NCBI RefSeq assembly: GCF_002723835.1
Contig: NZ_BEWG01000022.1
Location: 90,287-154,286 of the forward strand
Length of the DNA stretch: 64,000 nucleotides
Direction: 5' to 3'
Source: Mycobacterium sp. shizuoka-1
Lineage (GTDB): Bacteria > Actinomycetota > Actinomycetes > Mycobacteriales > Mycobacteriaceae
The notes beneath the pieces are model-generated. The model saw only the letters and a program-made list of their open reading frames with translations, did not search any database and was not told the origin of the DNA. Below, piece after piece: positions 15,922-25,144 of the stretch. Every line of letters begins with the position of its first letter. Position 1 is the stretch's first letter. Made by a program: the position numbers and the translations under genes.

Positions 15922-17933
15922 TCGACGGTGACCCGATTGTCGATCCGTAGCGGCACAGTGGGTTCCGAGCCCTCGTTTCGTCGCCGGCTCAGCAGGGCCG
16001 AGAGTGCGATGCCGGTCACCAGTCCGCCGGCGGCACCGACGGCGACGGCGGCAACCACGGTCGTGGTGGTGTGATCGCGCGCCGAGGTGATCTGCATGCT
16101 CCCGATGGTCTGCAGCAGATACTGGTCGTAGCCGTTGACCTGACTCAACCGGGTTCCGGAGACGGCCACCGCGCGCTGCAGTTCGTCGCGTGCCTCGATC
16201 GCACTGTCCCCCTTGGCGGTAAAGGTCAACAGACCGCGTACGGCGTCGGCGTCGATGGTGACCGGCGACTTGGGGTCATGCAACACCCTGGCCATGGTAG
16301 GCAACAGTTCGATGCGCGACCGGACGTCGAGCGCGTAGGCATACCAACCGCTGATCGGCTGGGCAGGCGCCAAGGTCATGTGTTGGGTGGCCTGGTAGAC
16401 CATCGAGCTGTTCATTGTCAGGTACGTCCAGAACAGGCCGGCGCCCACCCCCACCGCCAGGAACCAGATCCCGACGTCGCGGACGAATCGTCGGATGATC
16501 GCCGGCGCGACCGGCCACGCGGGCGCCACCGCGGCCACCGCCGCCAGCACCACCGCGAAGGTGCGGAAGTACGCCAGGTGAAGTCCGGCGCTCGAGAACG
16601 ACCAGCCGATGATGGCCGCGGCGAGCGCGGCCACCAGGATCCGGTCCGGTGATCGCGGCTGCGCGATGATCCGCATCACCAGGATCATCACGAAGCCCAG
16701 CACCATCAGGCACCAGCCGGCCAGCCCGAACGCACCCGACTCGGCGAGCAAGGACAGGTAGATGTTGTGCGCCTCGAGGTTGGGCTCGCGCACGGCCGTT
16801 GCCACCCGGCCGGCGAAGTTGATCACCTCGCCGGCGAACGTGCCTGGGCCGAAACCGAAATAGGGCCGCTGCTCCCACATCATCGCCGCCTGCTCCTGGG
16901 CGGCGAGCCGACCGAGCAGCGACGGGTCGATGTGACCGTTCGCATCGCCCTGGCTGAGCTGCTGGACCATGTCCTGCAGGCGGTCTCCCACACCGGGAGC
17001 GAAGAACAGCGCCATCACGGCGGGCACACTGGCCAGCCCCCACCGGCGAACCGAACGCTCGGAGGCCAGGAACCACACCGCCATGGCGATGCCGGCCGAC
17101 ACGAACGTGCCACGCGACTGGGTCAGATAGATCCCGACCAACAGCGCGACGATCGACAGGGCGACCGCAGCCGCGGCCACCTTGTTCGATGCCCGCAACG
17201 ACTTGGTCAGCAAGGCCGCGGCCAGTGGCAGACCCATGATCAGGTGCCTGCCCCAGAAGTTCGAATCCGGTAGCGGGCCGCCGTATCTCGGCGTGGTCAC
17301 GAGTTCACCGGTAGACGTTGTGACGATGGAGAATCCGCCGAATGAGGTGGCGCCACCGAAGACCGCGTAGTCGACGAAGGTGAGGACCGACAACGCGCTC
17401 AGCACCACCACCATCGTGATCGCGATGGCCCATGGCCGTGCGGTCATCTGAGCCAGCAGCAGAACCAGCATCAAGAACAGCAGATCGATACTGGTGCGGC
17501 GCAGCGAGGACAGCGACTCCCCGACATTCGAGCTGCCGATGGCCGCCACCACCTGGGTGGCGAGGAACACGGCCAACAAGCCGGCGCAGATCACCGTCCA
17601 GGCGTTGAGGCGGCCGCGCAACTGCGGATCCCGCAGACCGAACCCGACGGCGAGCAGGCCGACCGCCATCGAGCCCTGGAACACCGGAACGCTACCGTGC
17701 TGCTCCATCACGCCCGAGAGGTTGCTGACTTCGATGGCGACCATGATGACCAGAGCCAACGTCGGGCGCCTCGCCGCGTACACCAGCCCGACGCCGCCGA
17801 CGAGCGCCGCCACCGCGAACAACGGACTGCGCGCGCCGAACATCATCACAGCCGCTACCGTCGCGGCACCGCCAACCAGGGCCATCGCCGCGCGTTCGCC
17901 GGACTGCGGCGCGACCCGGATCGACCCGGTCAT
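15918..17933 (-). CDS. Wzy-like O-antigen polymerase/ligase fused to a Wzz-like C-terminal domain
   Basis: A 671-aa protein. Residues 1-480 carry about 10-12 helices of the O-antigen ligase/polymerase (Wzy_C) family, including PRYGGPLPDSNFWGRHLIMG, IYLTQSRGTFVSAGIA, the extracytoplasmic loop GFGPGTFAGEVINF, and LEAHNIYLSLLAESGAFGLA. From about 481 a second module follows: one helix (488-505), a roughly 115-residue extracytoplasmic segment with predicted helices (AIEARDELQRAVAVSGTRL), a second helix (625-647) and a basic tail. This is the topology of Wzz chain-length regulators without a kinase. The start is ATG at 17933, overlapping the upstream Wzz gene's TGA. Likely polymerises the repeat unit and controls its length. 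Confidence 0.8.
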   Translation of the reverse strand: MTGSIRVAPQSGERAAMALVGGAATVAAVMMFGARSPLFAVAALVGGVGLVYAARRPTLALVIMVAIEVSNLSGVMEQHGSVPVFQGSMAVGLLAVGFGLRDPQLRGRLNAWTVICAGLLAVFLATQVVAAIGSSNVGESLSSLRRTSIDLLFLMLVLLLAQMTARPWAIAITMVVVLSALSVLTFVDYAVFGGATSFGGFSIVTTSTGELVTTPRYGGPLPDSNFWGRHLIMGLPLAAALLTKSLRASNKVAAAAVALSIVALLVGIYLTQSRGTFVSAGIAMAVWFLASERSVRRWGLASVPAVMALFFAPGVGDRLQDMVQQLSQGDANGHIDPSLLGRLAAQEQAAMMWEQRPYFGFGPGTFAGEVINFAGRVATAVREPNLEAHNIYLSLLAESGAFGLAGWCLMVLGFVMILVMRIIAQPRSPDRILVAALAAAIIGWSFSSAGLHLAYFRTFAVVLAAVAAVAPAWPVAPAIIRRFVRDVGIWFLAVGVGAGLFWTYLTMNSSMVYQATQHMTLAPAQPISGWYAYALDVRSRIELLPTMARVLHDPKSPVTIDADAVRGLLTFTAKGDSAIEARDELQRAVAVSGTRLSQVNGYDQYLLQTIGSMQITSARDHTTTTVVAAVAVGAAGGLVTGIALSALLSRRRNEGSEPTVPLRIDNRVTVE

Positions 17934-18553
17934 AGCCCCGGCAGCGCCTCTTCGGGCACGCTGTCGGCGCGACGAGCGCCAGGACCGCCACGCCGCTCCC
18001 GCGACCGGGCCAGCAGCCACCCGCCGCCGGCACCGATGAGCAGGCCACCGAGCCCGACCGCGGCCGCGAACTGCGAGCGCCGCGGACTCGGCAGGGGCAG
18101 CGCGTTGTCCTCCGGCGGCCACATCACCTTCACCGCGAACGGCGCAGCCAGGGAGCTCACGTTCGGGGTGGCGCGGTTGAGCACGTCGTTGAGGCCGGCC
18201 TCGGCCGCGGCCGCGGAGTGGGCGACCACCGTGACGACCACGATCGTGGTATCAGGCAGCGCCGCAGCCGAGATCGAGAGATCGGCCTGCGGCACCTTGG
18301 CGGCGTTGGCGGCCGAGGGCAACCAGCGGGGATCGTTGTAGAGCACGGCAGCGGTTCTGCTGACCTGACCCCGAGTCAGTACCTCCCAGAAGGACGACGA
18401 CTGTTCAGTGGTCAGATCGGGCGCCGGAAGCAAGGCGACGTTGGCCGAGGACTGATACCAGTGCGACCGCGGGGCCAGAAGGAAGCCGAGCGCCGCCCCG
18501 ACAATGGCGCCGAGAATGGCGAAGACCGCGATAGTCCTGCGGTACCTGGTCAT
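17930..18553 (-). CDS. Wzz-like chain-length determinant protein without kinase domain
   Basis: A 207-aa protein with a helix at about 9-27 (VFAILGAIVGAALGFLLAP), an extracytoplasmic domain, and a second helix at about 162-183 (AAAVGLGGLLIGAGGGWLLA) followed by an Arg-rich cytoplasmic tail. This two-helix layout is that of polysaccharide co-polymerases. There is no Walker motif or tyrosine cluster, so it is not an autonomous BY-kinase. It is the first gene of the minus-strand run and overlaps the Wzy-Wzz gene by four bases. The promoter must lie in the 18554-18801 divergent gap. Confidence 0.78.
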   Translation of the reverse strand: MTRYRRTIAVFAILGAIVGAALGFLLAPRSHWYQSSANVALLPAPDLTTEQSSSFWEVLTRGQVSRTAAVLYNDPRWLPSAANAAKVPQADLSISAAALPDTTIVVVTVVAHSAAAAEAGLNDVLNRATPNVSSLAAPFAVKVMWPPEDNALPLPSPRRSQFAAAVGLGGLLIGAGGGWLLARSRERRGGPGARRADSVPEEALPGL

Positions 18554-18708
18554 GTCGCTTCCTTACTCTCCGCACTTTCGCCGTGCCATGTGCAGCGTAA
18601 CTGCGACCCGTTATGCTTCTCGATTTTCTTTCGCTGATGTCGGCGATTCCCGGTCACAGTACATCGCAGACTGAGCTGCGACGACCGCGATCGGACCGGT
18701 AGATACCG

Positions 18709-18736
18709 AGGTGCGACGAGCTTCGTCGGCGCACCT
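18709..18736. promoter_or_regulatory. 28-bp inverted repeat in the divergent polysaccharide promoter region
   Basis: AGGTGCGACGA pairs with TCGTCGGCGCACCT at 10 of the 11 outer positions around a 6-base centre. It lies in the 248-base gap between the divergent Wzz and phosphatase-fold genes, and a TATCTT at 18757-18762 could be a plus-strand -10. It could be an operator for both directions or a hairpin; the sequence alone cannot decide. Confidence 0.5.
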
Positions 18737-18801
18737 CAACAGGGCTGCCGCCGTGCTATCTTCACGCCAAGAACGACCACGTGGACCGGGTGGAGAAGCC
18801 G

Positions 18802-20163
18802 ATGCGGCGGACAATTCAGATCGAATTCAATGAGTTGAGTCCGACCTTGATCGACGAGTTCATCGAGGCCGGGGAGTTGCCGAATTTCGCGCGCCTGCGC
18901 GATTCGTCGGAGGTCTTCGTCACCGACGCCGCCAACGAAATCAACCTCGAACCGTGGGTGCAGTGGCCGACGCTGCACACCGGCATCCCGGACCGCGATC
19001 ACGGCATCCAACATTTGGGCGAGGCGGATCTGGTGGCCGGACGCGGGATCGCGCGCGAGTTGGCCGCCGCCGGATTCAAGGTCGGCGTGTTCGGGTCGAT
19101 GAACCTCGATTACGGGCCGCTCGACGGGTTCGTGGTGCCCGACCCGTGGAACGCGGAGCTGACCCCCCACCCGGCCGAACTCAGAGCCTTCACCGATTTC
19201 GTGGTGTCCGCGGTTCAAGAGAATTCCGCCGAACAACTGGACAAGCGAGCCGCCCTGCCGTTCATCGGCTACCTGACGACGCACGGCCTGCGGCCGGCCA
19301 CCGCCCGCGCGGTCCTGCAGCAGCTCCTCGACGAGCGGCGTGACCCCGGGGTGAAGTGGCGGCGAGCCTTCGCGCTGGATGCGATGTCCTACGACGTTTT
19401 CCGGAATCTGGTCCGTCGGCACGAGGTGGCGTTCGCCACCTTCTTCTCCAACTCGACCGCCCACCTCCAGCACTACTACTGGCGCAACTTCCGGCCCGAA
19501 GCCTTCTCGGTGCCGTCGCCGCCCGAGGACCACGCCTCCCTGGACGACGCGGTTCTGCAGGGCTACCGCAACCAGGATCACCTGGTCGGACGGTTTCTGG
19601 CGGACTTCCCCGACGATCGGCTGGTGTTCGTCACCGCGCTGAGCCAGCAGCCCTGGGACACCACCAAGTGCACCTACCGGCCCAAGGATTTCGACCGACT
19701 GCTCCACCTCATCGGCATCGACATGACCCACGCCGAGGTCGCCCCGCTGATGGCCGAGGAATTCCTGCTGAGCTTCGCTGATGACGCCAGTGCCGACCGC
19801 GCGATGGCGGCGATGGCGGACTCCCACGTCGACGACAAACCGCTGTTCCGCATGCAGCACGCCGATGGGCCGCGGTTCAAGGCCGGCTGCGCCATCAACG
19901 ATTGGTCGCCGGATCCGATGACGATGACCTTGCCGGACGGTCGCCAAGTGCCATTCGACGAGTACTTCTATCGGATCCACAGCATCCGCAGCGGCCGTCA
20001 CCACCCTGACGGCTGTTTCTGGGTACAGTCCGGCACCCCCCGACGGGTGGCCGAGCGGGTGCCGCTCACCGCGGTGGCACCGACCATTCTCGGGCTGTTC
20101 GGCGTGGCCGCGCCCGCCTACATGAAGGATCCGCGCGTCGCGCTGTCCTGCTACCCGAGCTGA
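18802..20163 (+). CDS. Alkaline-phosphatase-superfamily protein with degenerate metal sites
   Basis: About 453 aa from the ATG at 18802, preceded by GGAGAAG at good spacing; GTG codons at 18781 and 18790 are weaker alternatives. The N-terminus IQIEFNELSPTLIDEFIEAG followed by ELPNFARL, and VQWPTLHTGIPDRDHG, resemble type I phosphodiesterase/nucleotide pyrophosphatases, with T of PTLHTG at the nucleophile position. However, the usual first Asp is replaced (EFNEL) and the expected SDHG strand reads VFVTALSQQP, so canonical metal ligands are missing. It may be a divergent transferase/phosphodiesterase modifying the polymer, or a pseudoenzyme. No signal peptide; predicted cytosolic. It heads the plus-strand arm of the locus. 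Confidence 0.65.
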   Translation: MRRTIQIEFNELSPTLIDEFIEAGELPNFARLRDSSEVFVTDAANEINLEPWVQWPTLHTGIPDRDHGIQHLGEADLVAGRGIARELAAAGFKVGVFGSMNLDYGPLDGFVVPDPWNAELTPHPAELRAFTDFVVSAVQENSAEQLDKRAALPFIGYLTTHGLRPATARAVLQQLLDERRDPGVKWRRAFALDAMSYDVFRNLVRRHEVAFATFFSNSTAHLQHYYWRNFRPEAFSVPSPPEDHASLDDAVLQGYRNQDHLVGRFLADFPDDRLVFVTALSQQPWDTTKCTYRPKDFDRLLHLIGIDMTHAEVAPLMAEEFLLSFADDASADRAMAAMADSHVDDKPLFRMQHADGPRFKAGCAINDWSPDPMTMTLPDGRQVPFDEYFYRIHSIRSGRHHPDGCFWVQSGTPRRVAERVPLTAVAPTILGLFGVAAPAYMKDPRVALSCYPS

Positions 20164-20203
20164 CGCGGCCGCGCGGGCACCCGTCGGTGGCTACCATCGC
20201 GCG

Positions 20204-21460
20204 GTGTCCGTTGCGCTGATCAGTGCCGTCGATCCGTACCCGACCGATGCCGGGAAGAAGGTTGTCCTCGCCGGGTTCGTCAGCTACCTCGCCGAGCGGT
20301 ACGGCGCGGAGAATGTGCACTACATCAAGGTCGGGGCACCGCCGCAGGGGCAGTTCCCGGTGCACGTGCACGTCGTCGCCGGTCCCAGCCGCGCGGCCGT
20401 GCTCGGCAACATCGCGACCAAAGTCGCCACCGGCCGGGCCAGCCTCCAGGAGGCCTTTCTCGGTTCGTCGCGCACGGCCGCCGAGATCGCCAGGATCCTC
20501 GACGAGATCGGGCCGGGGTTGCAGATCTACGACACCGTCCGGATGGCCCAGTACGCGTCGGATGCGGTTGCCGCCGAACAGATCTGCTACCTCGACGACC
20601 TGTTCTCCGAACGCTATGACCGGATGCTGGCCGCGGCACGGCGCTACGGCGACATCAACATCAGTCCGCTGGGCAACTTCGCCGAACACATCCCCGCGCG
20701 GTTGCGACCGCTGGCCACCAATCGTCTGGGCCAGACGCTGTTGCTGCGCATCGAGCGCTCCCTGGTGCGCCGCAGCGAGGACCGTACGGTGCGGCGGTTC
20801 CGCCGCTGTCTGCTGGTCAACGCCGAGGAGGCGGCGATCCTGGCCGAACGCACGGGCGCACCGACGCACCGGATCCGCAGCGTGCCGCCGCTGGTGGCGA
20901 CCCCGGCGGCCGCCGAGCGGCGGTACGACGGCGCCGCGGAGTTCGTCTTCCTCGGGTTGCTGTCGCTGCCGCATAACGACGATGGTCTGCGGTCATTTCT
21001 GCGCACGGTCTGGCCGCTGGTCCTGACGCGGCTGCCCGGGGCACGGCTGCGGGTGCTCGGGCGCGAAGCCCGACCGGAGCTTGTGGAGCTGGCCTCGAGG
21101 TTTCCCGACAGTGTCACCGTCGAGGGGTACGTCGCCGACCTGAGTGAGGTGCTGGGCGGGGTGGCGGCCCTGGTCAACCCGCTGCGCTTCGGGTCGGGCA
21201 TCAAGCTCAAGGTGATCGAGGCGCTCAGCCGGGCGTTGCCCGTGGTCTCCACGCCGGTCGGGGCCGAAGGGATCGACAGCGGACCGGGAACCGGCGTCCT
21301 GGTGGGCACCGAGCCGGATCAGCTGGCGGCGCTGCTCTCGTCGTTGACCGATCCGGTGTACAACAGCGAGGTGTCGGACCAGGCGCGCGCCCACTTCGCC
21401 GCCTCGTACTCCACGACCGCGGTGTTCAGCGCCTACGACGAGGCCTTCGGCGCGGACTAG
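20204..21460 (+). CDS. GT4-like glycosyltransferase
   Basis: A 418-aa GT-B protein from a GTG start at 20204. The N-terminus SVALISAVDPYPTDAGKKVV is an acceptor-side strand and loop. The C-terminal half has FVFLGLLSLPHNDDGLRSFL, ARLRVLGREARPEL, VTVEGYVADLSEVL and PLRFGSGIKLKVIEALSRAL with PVVSTPVGAEGI, the donor nucleotide site of GT4 enzymes (E of VIEAL). It lies 40 bases after the phosphatase-fold gene, 151 bases before the initiating transferase. Sugar specificity unknown. Confidence 0.82.
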   Translation: MSVALISAVDPYPTDAGKKVVLAGFVSYLAERYGAENVHYIKVGAPPQGQFPVHVHVVAGPSRAAVLGNIATKVATGRASLQEAFLGSSRTAAEIARILDEIGPGLQIYDTVRMAQYASDAVAAEQICYLDDLFSERYDRMLAAARRYGDINISPLGNFAEHIPARLRPLATNRLGQTLLLRIERSLVRRSEDRTVRRFRRCLLVNAEEAAILAERTGAPTHRIRSVPPLVATPAAAERRYDGAAEFVFLGLLSLPHNDDGLRSFLRTVWPLVLTRLPGARLRVLGREARPELVELASRFPDSVTVEGYVADLSEVLGGVAALVNPLRFGSGIKLKVIEALSRALPVVSTPVGAEGIDSGPGTGVLVGTEPDQLAALLSSLTDPVYNSEVSDQARAHFAASYSTTAVFSAYDEAFGAD

Positions 21461-21611
21461 CCAGGTCGATCACCTCAAAAATTTGCTATATCTGCATCAG
21501 CGTGCACAAAACGGGTGATGTACGTCATCCGTCTTAGCGGTTGCCTCTACGCCTAAGTGGAGTTACGGTGCAGTTAATAGCAGTTCCGGCTACCGAGGGC
21601 GGATTTTCGCT
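21461..21611. promoter_or_regulatory. AT-rich leader before the initiating sugar transferase
   Basis: This 151-base gap is markedly AT-richer than its surroundings (CTCAAAAATTTGCTATATC near 21472-21490). It holds a near-palindrome around GATGTACGTCATC and an inverted pair CTTAGCG/CGCCTAAG at about 21532-21557. A promoter with its own leader is likely; no riboswitch class is recognisable. Confidence 0.4.
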
Positions 21612-23159
21612 GTGCTGGCAGAACAGTCCGATAACCACTTCTCAGTTGGTAACAGCTGGGAAGAAAATATTCGCCAAAACTCGACCTCCTCGTTATTTGA
21701 CGAGCACGGCCTTCCCTCGATTTGGCCGCAGACCGGGGCGTCGAGACGCGAGGCCCGTCAGCTTCGACACAGCAAGCGGACGGCCCTGACCGACGCCGCG
21801 ATAATTTGCCTGACCCTGACCACCGCGACGGCGGTCGTCGCCGGCCACCGGCCCGAGCAGGTACTCACCTACGCCCTGGGCTCGGTCTCCTTGGCCGCAG
21901 GGTGGATGGTCACCCTGGCCTTCAACGGCTACAAAGCGCGCCGGGTGGTCGGTCGCCGGGTGAGTGAGTACACCAGCGTCCTGCTTGCCACGCTGCAGGT
22001 GTTCGGCCTGATCGCGATCGGCGCCCTGCTGTCGGGCGTCCCCGTGTCGCGGAAATACCTCGCGATCGCCTGCGGCCTCGGCCTGCTCGGCCTGCTGGCC
22101 AACCGCGTGCACTGGCGCCGGGTCGCCGCCGCCGAGCGGAGCCGCGCCGAACACCAGATCCCGGTGCTGGTGGTGGGCAGCTCGCGAGCCGCGGCCGACG
22201 TCGCCGCCACCTTTGTGCGCGATCCCGCCGCCGGTTATCGCGTGGTCGGCGTGTGTACCCCGACCGGACCAACCGCACAGCACTGCAGCATCGATGTCGA
22301 CGGCCAGTCGGTACCCGTCGTCGGGATCGACCAGGCCATCGCCGACGCGGTCCGCAACACCGGTGCGCACACCGTCGCGCTGGCAGCCACCGATCACCTG
22401 CACCCCACCGAGATCCGCCGGCTGATATGGGAACTCGACTCACTCGGGGTCGACCTGATGATCGCACCCGGTCTGGTCGACGTCGCCGAGGACCGGCTGC
22501 ACAGCCGGCCGGTCGCCGGTATGGCCATGTTCGAGGTGGCCAAGCCGCAGCACGAACGCGCGAACTCGGTCGCCAAGCGGGCGTTCGACGTCGTGTTCGC
22601 CACCGCGGCGATCGTGGCGCTGGCGCCGCTGTTCGGCCTTGCCGCGCTGGCCGTCCGGCTGTCGAGTCCAGGGCCGGTGTTCTACCGATCCGAACGAATC
22701 GGCCTGCGCGGCAACACGTTCACGATGCTCAAGTTCCGCAGCATGGTCGACGGTGCCGATGCCGAAGCCCCGGCGATGATCGCCGCGGACGGCGCCGGCG
22801 CGCTGTTCTGGAAAGCCAAGGACGATCCGCGGGTCACCCGGGTCGGCACGGTGCTGCGCAAGTACAGCCTCGACGAACTGCCCCAGTTCATCAACGTGCT
22901 GCGCGGCGACATGAGTGTCGTCGGGCCGCGGCCGCAGGTCCGCCGCGAAGTCGACACCTACGACTATCTGGTGCGGCGGCGGCTGATCGTCAAGCCCGGC
23001 CTGACCGGCCTGTGGCAGGTCAGCGGACGCTCGGACCTGGCGCCGGAAGACGCTGTGCGCCTTGACCTCAGCTACATCGAGAACTGGTCGCCGATCAAGG
23101 ATCTGGTGATCATCGCCAAGACGGCCAAGACCGTGCTCAGCGGCGACGGCGCTTACTAG
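21612..23159 (+). CDS. Exopolysaccharide polyprenyl glycosylphosphotransferase (WbaP/CpsE type)
   Basis: A 515-aa initiating enzyme that transfers a sugar-1-phosphate from a nucleotide sugar to polyprenyl phosphate. Four N-terminal helices (residues about 60-165) precede a CoA_binding_3-like Rossmann domain (IPVLVVGSSRAAADVAATFV, about 185-310). A fifth helix follows and then the catalytic bacterial sugar-transferase domain, with SSPGPVFYRSERIGLRGNTF, MLKFRSM, KYSLDELPQFINVLRGDMSV and VGPRPQ, and KPGLTGLWQVSGRSD. The start is GTG at 21612 after GAGGGCGGA. It ends three bases from the convergent regX3 stop. It marks the locus as a lipid-linked-oligosaccharide pathway. Confidence 0.92.
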   Translation: MLAEQSDNHFSVGNSWEENIRQNSTSSLFDEHGLPSIWPQTGASRREARQLRHSKRTALTDAAIICLTLTTATAVVAGHRPEQVLTYALGSVSLAAGWMVTLAFNGYKARRVVGRRVSEYTSVLLATLQVFGLIAIGALLSGVPVSRKYLAIACGLGLLGLLANRVHWRRVAAAERSRAEHQIPVLVVGSSRAAADVAATFVRDPAAGYRVVGVCTPTGPTAQHCSIDVDGQSVPVVGIDQAIADAVRNTGAHTVALAATDHLHPTEIRRLIWELDSLGVDLMIAPGLVDVAEDRLHSRPVAGMAMFEVAKPQHERANSVAKRAFDVVFATAAIVALAPLFGLAALAVRLSSPGPVFYRSERIGLRGNTFTMLKFRSMVDGADAEAPAMIAADGAGALFWKAKDDPRVTRVGTVLRKYSLDELPQFINVLRGDMSVVGPRPQVRREVDTYDYLVRRRLIVKPGLTGLWQVSGRSDLAPEDAVRLDLSYIENWSPIKDLVIIAKTAKTVLSGDGAY

Positions 23160-23162
23160 CCG

Positions 23163-23849
23163 CTAGCCCTCGAGCTTGTACCCCAGGCCCCGCACGGTGA
23201 CCAGGTGCACCGGGTTGGCCGGATCAGCCTCGATCTTCGACCGCAACCGCTTGACGTGGACGTCGAGGGTCTTGGTGTCTCCGACGTAGTCCGCACCCCA
23301 CACCCGGTCGATCAGCTGACCGCGGGTGAGCACCCGTCCGCTGTTGCGCATCAGGTATTCCAGCAGATCGAATTCCTTGAGCGGCAGGGTGATCGGCTCG
23401 CCGTTGACGGTGACGACGTGGCGTTCGACGTCCATCCGGACCGGGCCGGCCTCCAAGATGGCGTCGCCGATCCCCGACTCCTCGGTGTCGCTGCCGCGGC
23501 GCAGCACGGCACGGATGCGGGCGATGAGTTCCCGCGCCGAATACGGCTTGGTGACGTAGTCGTCGGCGCCGAGCTCGAGGCCGACCACCTTGTCGATCTC
23601 GCTGTCGCGCGCGGTCACCATGATCACCGGAACGCTGGATCGAGCCCGCAGCTGCTTGCACACATCCGTGCCCGTCATCCCGGGCAACATGAGATCGAGC
23701 AGCACGATGTCGGCTCCGGATCGGTCGAATTCCGCCAGTGCCGACGGGCCGTCACCCACCACCGTGGCCTCGAAGCCCTCCTTGCGCAGCAGGAAGGCCA
23801 GCGGGTCGGCCAGCGACTCTTCGTCCTCCACGATCAACACATTGGTCAT
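23163..23849 (-). CDS. regX3: Two-component response regulator RegX3
   Basis: A 228-aa OmpR/PhoB-type regulator. The receiver domain has the acidic pair in VEDEES, phospho-acceptor D52 in [11 protein letters not shown] and K in [10 protein letters not shown]. The C-terminal winged helix is intact ([33 protein letters not shown]). With SenX3 it activates phosphate-starvation genes in mycobacteria. The ATG overlaps the senX3 stop by four bases; unlike the M. tuberculosis complex there is no repeat array between the two genes. Confidence 0.97.
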   Translation of the reverse strand: MTNVLIVEDEESLADPLAFLLRKEGFEATVVGDGPSALAEFDRSGADIVLLDLMLPGMTGTDVCKQLRARSSVPVIMVTARDSEIDKVVGLELGADDYVTKPYSARELIARIRAVLRRGSDTEESGIGDAILEAGPVRMDVERHVVTVNGEPITLPLKEFDLLEYLMRNSGRVLTRGQLIDRVWGADYVGDTKTLDVHVKRLRSKIEADPANPVHLVTVRGLGYKLEG

Positions 23850-25051
23850 GGGCGTAGTGCCTCCTCGTCAATGGCCGATTGGTCGGCCGGTTCGTCGTCG
23901 TCGTTGGTGGGATAGGCGGGAATGGACAGGGTGAACGTCGAGCCGGTACCCGGCTGGCTCCACAGCCGGATGCTGCCGTTGTGGTTGGCCGCCACGTGTT
24001 TGACGATGGCCAACCCCAAACCGGTGCCGCCGGTGGCCCGGGAGCGCGCCTTGTCGACCCGGAAGAACCGTTCGAACACCCGCTCCTGATCGGCGCGGGC
24101 GATTCCGATTCCCCGGTCGGTGACCGAGATTTCGACGTTGTCGCCGCGCCGACGGCGGCTGATCGACACCTTCGAGCCGTTGGGCGAGTAGGCGATCGCG
24201 TTGGAGATCAGATTGGCCAGCGCGGTCACCAACAGCGACTGGTCGCCCAGCACCCGAAATCCACTCGGCGCGTCGGTGGTCACCTTGATGTCGGCGTTGT
24301 CGGCCGCCACCTTGTGGCGTGAAATAGCTTCGCTGACAACAGAATCCACATCCACGCCGTCCAGGTCGGGCAGCGGCTCGGCGCCCTGCAACCGGGACAG
24401 CTCGATCAACTCACCGACCATGTTGGCCAGCCGCTGGGACTCGGTGAGGATCTTGCGGCTGAAATGGTGCACGGTGTCGGGGTCTTCGGCCGATTCCAGC
24501 AGCGCCTCGGCCAGCACGCCCATCGCGGCGACCGGCGTCTTGAGCTCATGGCTGACATTGGCCACGAAGTCGCGCCGGCTGGCCTCCATCCGGGCCTGCT
24601 CGGACTGGTCGTCGACGTAGACCACGGCGAAGCGCGGATCCTGCTTGCTCAGCAGGCGGACGTGCCCGCGTACCGACAGCCCGGAACGACCCGCGGTGGC
24701 CCGCTGTGGGGCGGACAGGTCCACCTCGACGCCCTCACCGGTGGCCAGTACCCGCTGGGCGGCCTCCCAGGCCCGCTCGTCGAGCTGGCGGTCACGCACC
24801 AGGCCAAGCTCGGCCGCCCGGTCGTTGACGAACACCACGTCGCGATGCGAGTCGACGACCACCATGCCGATCGGCGCCAGCGACACGACGTGCCGCAGCA
24901 TCTGCGAGACGGTGATGCCGGCCTCGGTGATCGCCCGGCGCTGCCTGCGCTCGAGGATGCGCGGGGTGAGTGCGACCCCGACACCAAGGCCGACAGCGAG
25001 CGCTACCAGCGCCGCGACGGTGGCCAGTAGCGCCACCGAGACAACACTCAC
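23846..25051 (-). CDS. senX3: Sensor histidine kinase SenX3
   Basis: A 401-aa kinase. Two adjacent N-terminal helical stretches (residues 4-28) anchor it. A PAS-like domain covers about 45-150 ([20 protein letters not shown]), the HisKA box [13 protein letters not shown] contains H168, and the ATPase domain has N, G1 and G2 boxes ([32 protein letters not shown]). Start is GTG at 25051. In the 133-base upstream gap a PHO-box-like site suggests autoregulation. Known mycobacterial role: sensing phosphate limitation and phosphorylating RegX3. Confidence 0.97.
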   Translation of the reverse strand: MSVVSVALLATVAALVALAVGLGVGVALTPRILERRQRRAITEAGITVSQMLRHVVSLAPIGMVVVDSHRDVVFVNDRAAELGLVRDRQLDERAWEAAQRVLATGEGVEVDLSAPQRATAGRSGLSVRGHVRLLSKQDPRFAVVYVDDQSEQARMEASRRDFVANVSHELKTPVAAMGVLAEALLESAEDPDTVHHFSRKILTESQRLANMVGELIELSRLQGAEPLPDLDGVDVDSVVSEAISRHKVAADNADIKVTTDAPSGFRVLGDQSLLVTALANLISNAIAYSPNGSKVSISRRRRGDNVEISVTDRGIGIARADQERVFERFFRVDKARSRATGGTGLGLAIVKHVAANHNGSIRLWSQPGTGSTFTLSIPAYPTNDDDEPADQSAIDEEALRP

Positions 25052-25144
25052 AGGAAAAGGGTACGCATCCGGTGAACGTCATCCCAGCAACGAGCGGCCA
25101 ATCCGGGTCACGTCACACTCCCAGAGCGCATGTATTCCGCCCCC

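Noticed and set aside
21461..21611. Possible riboswitch in the AT-rich leader
   Set aside because: Only short stems are visible and no known aptamer core was recognised.
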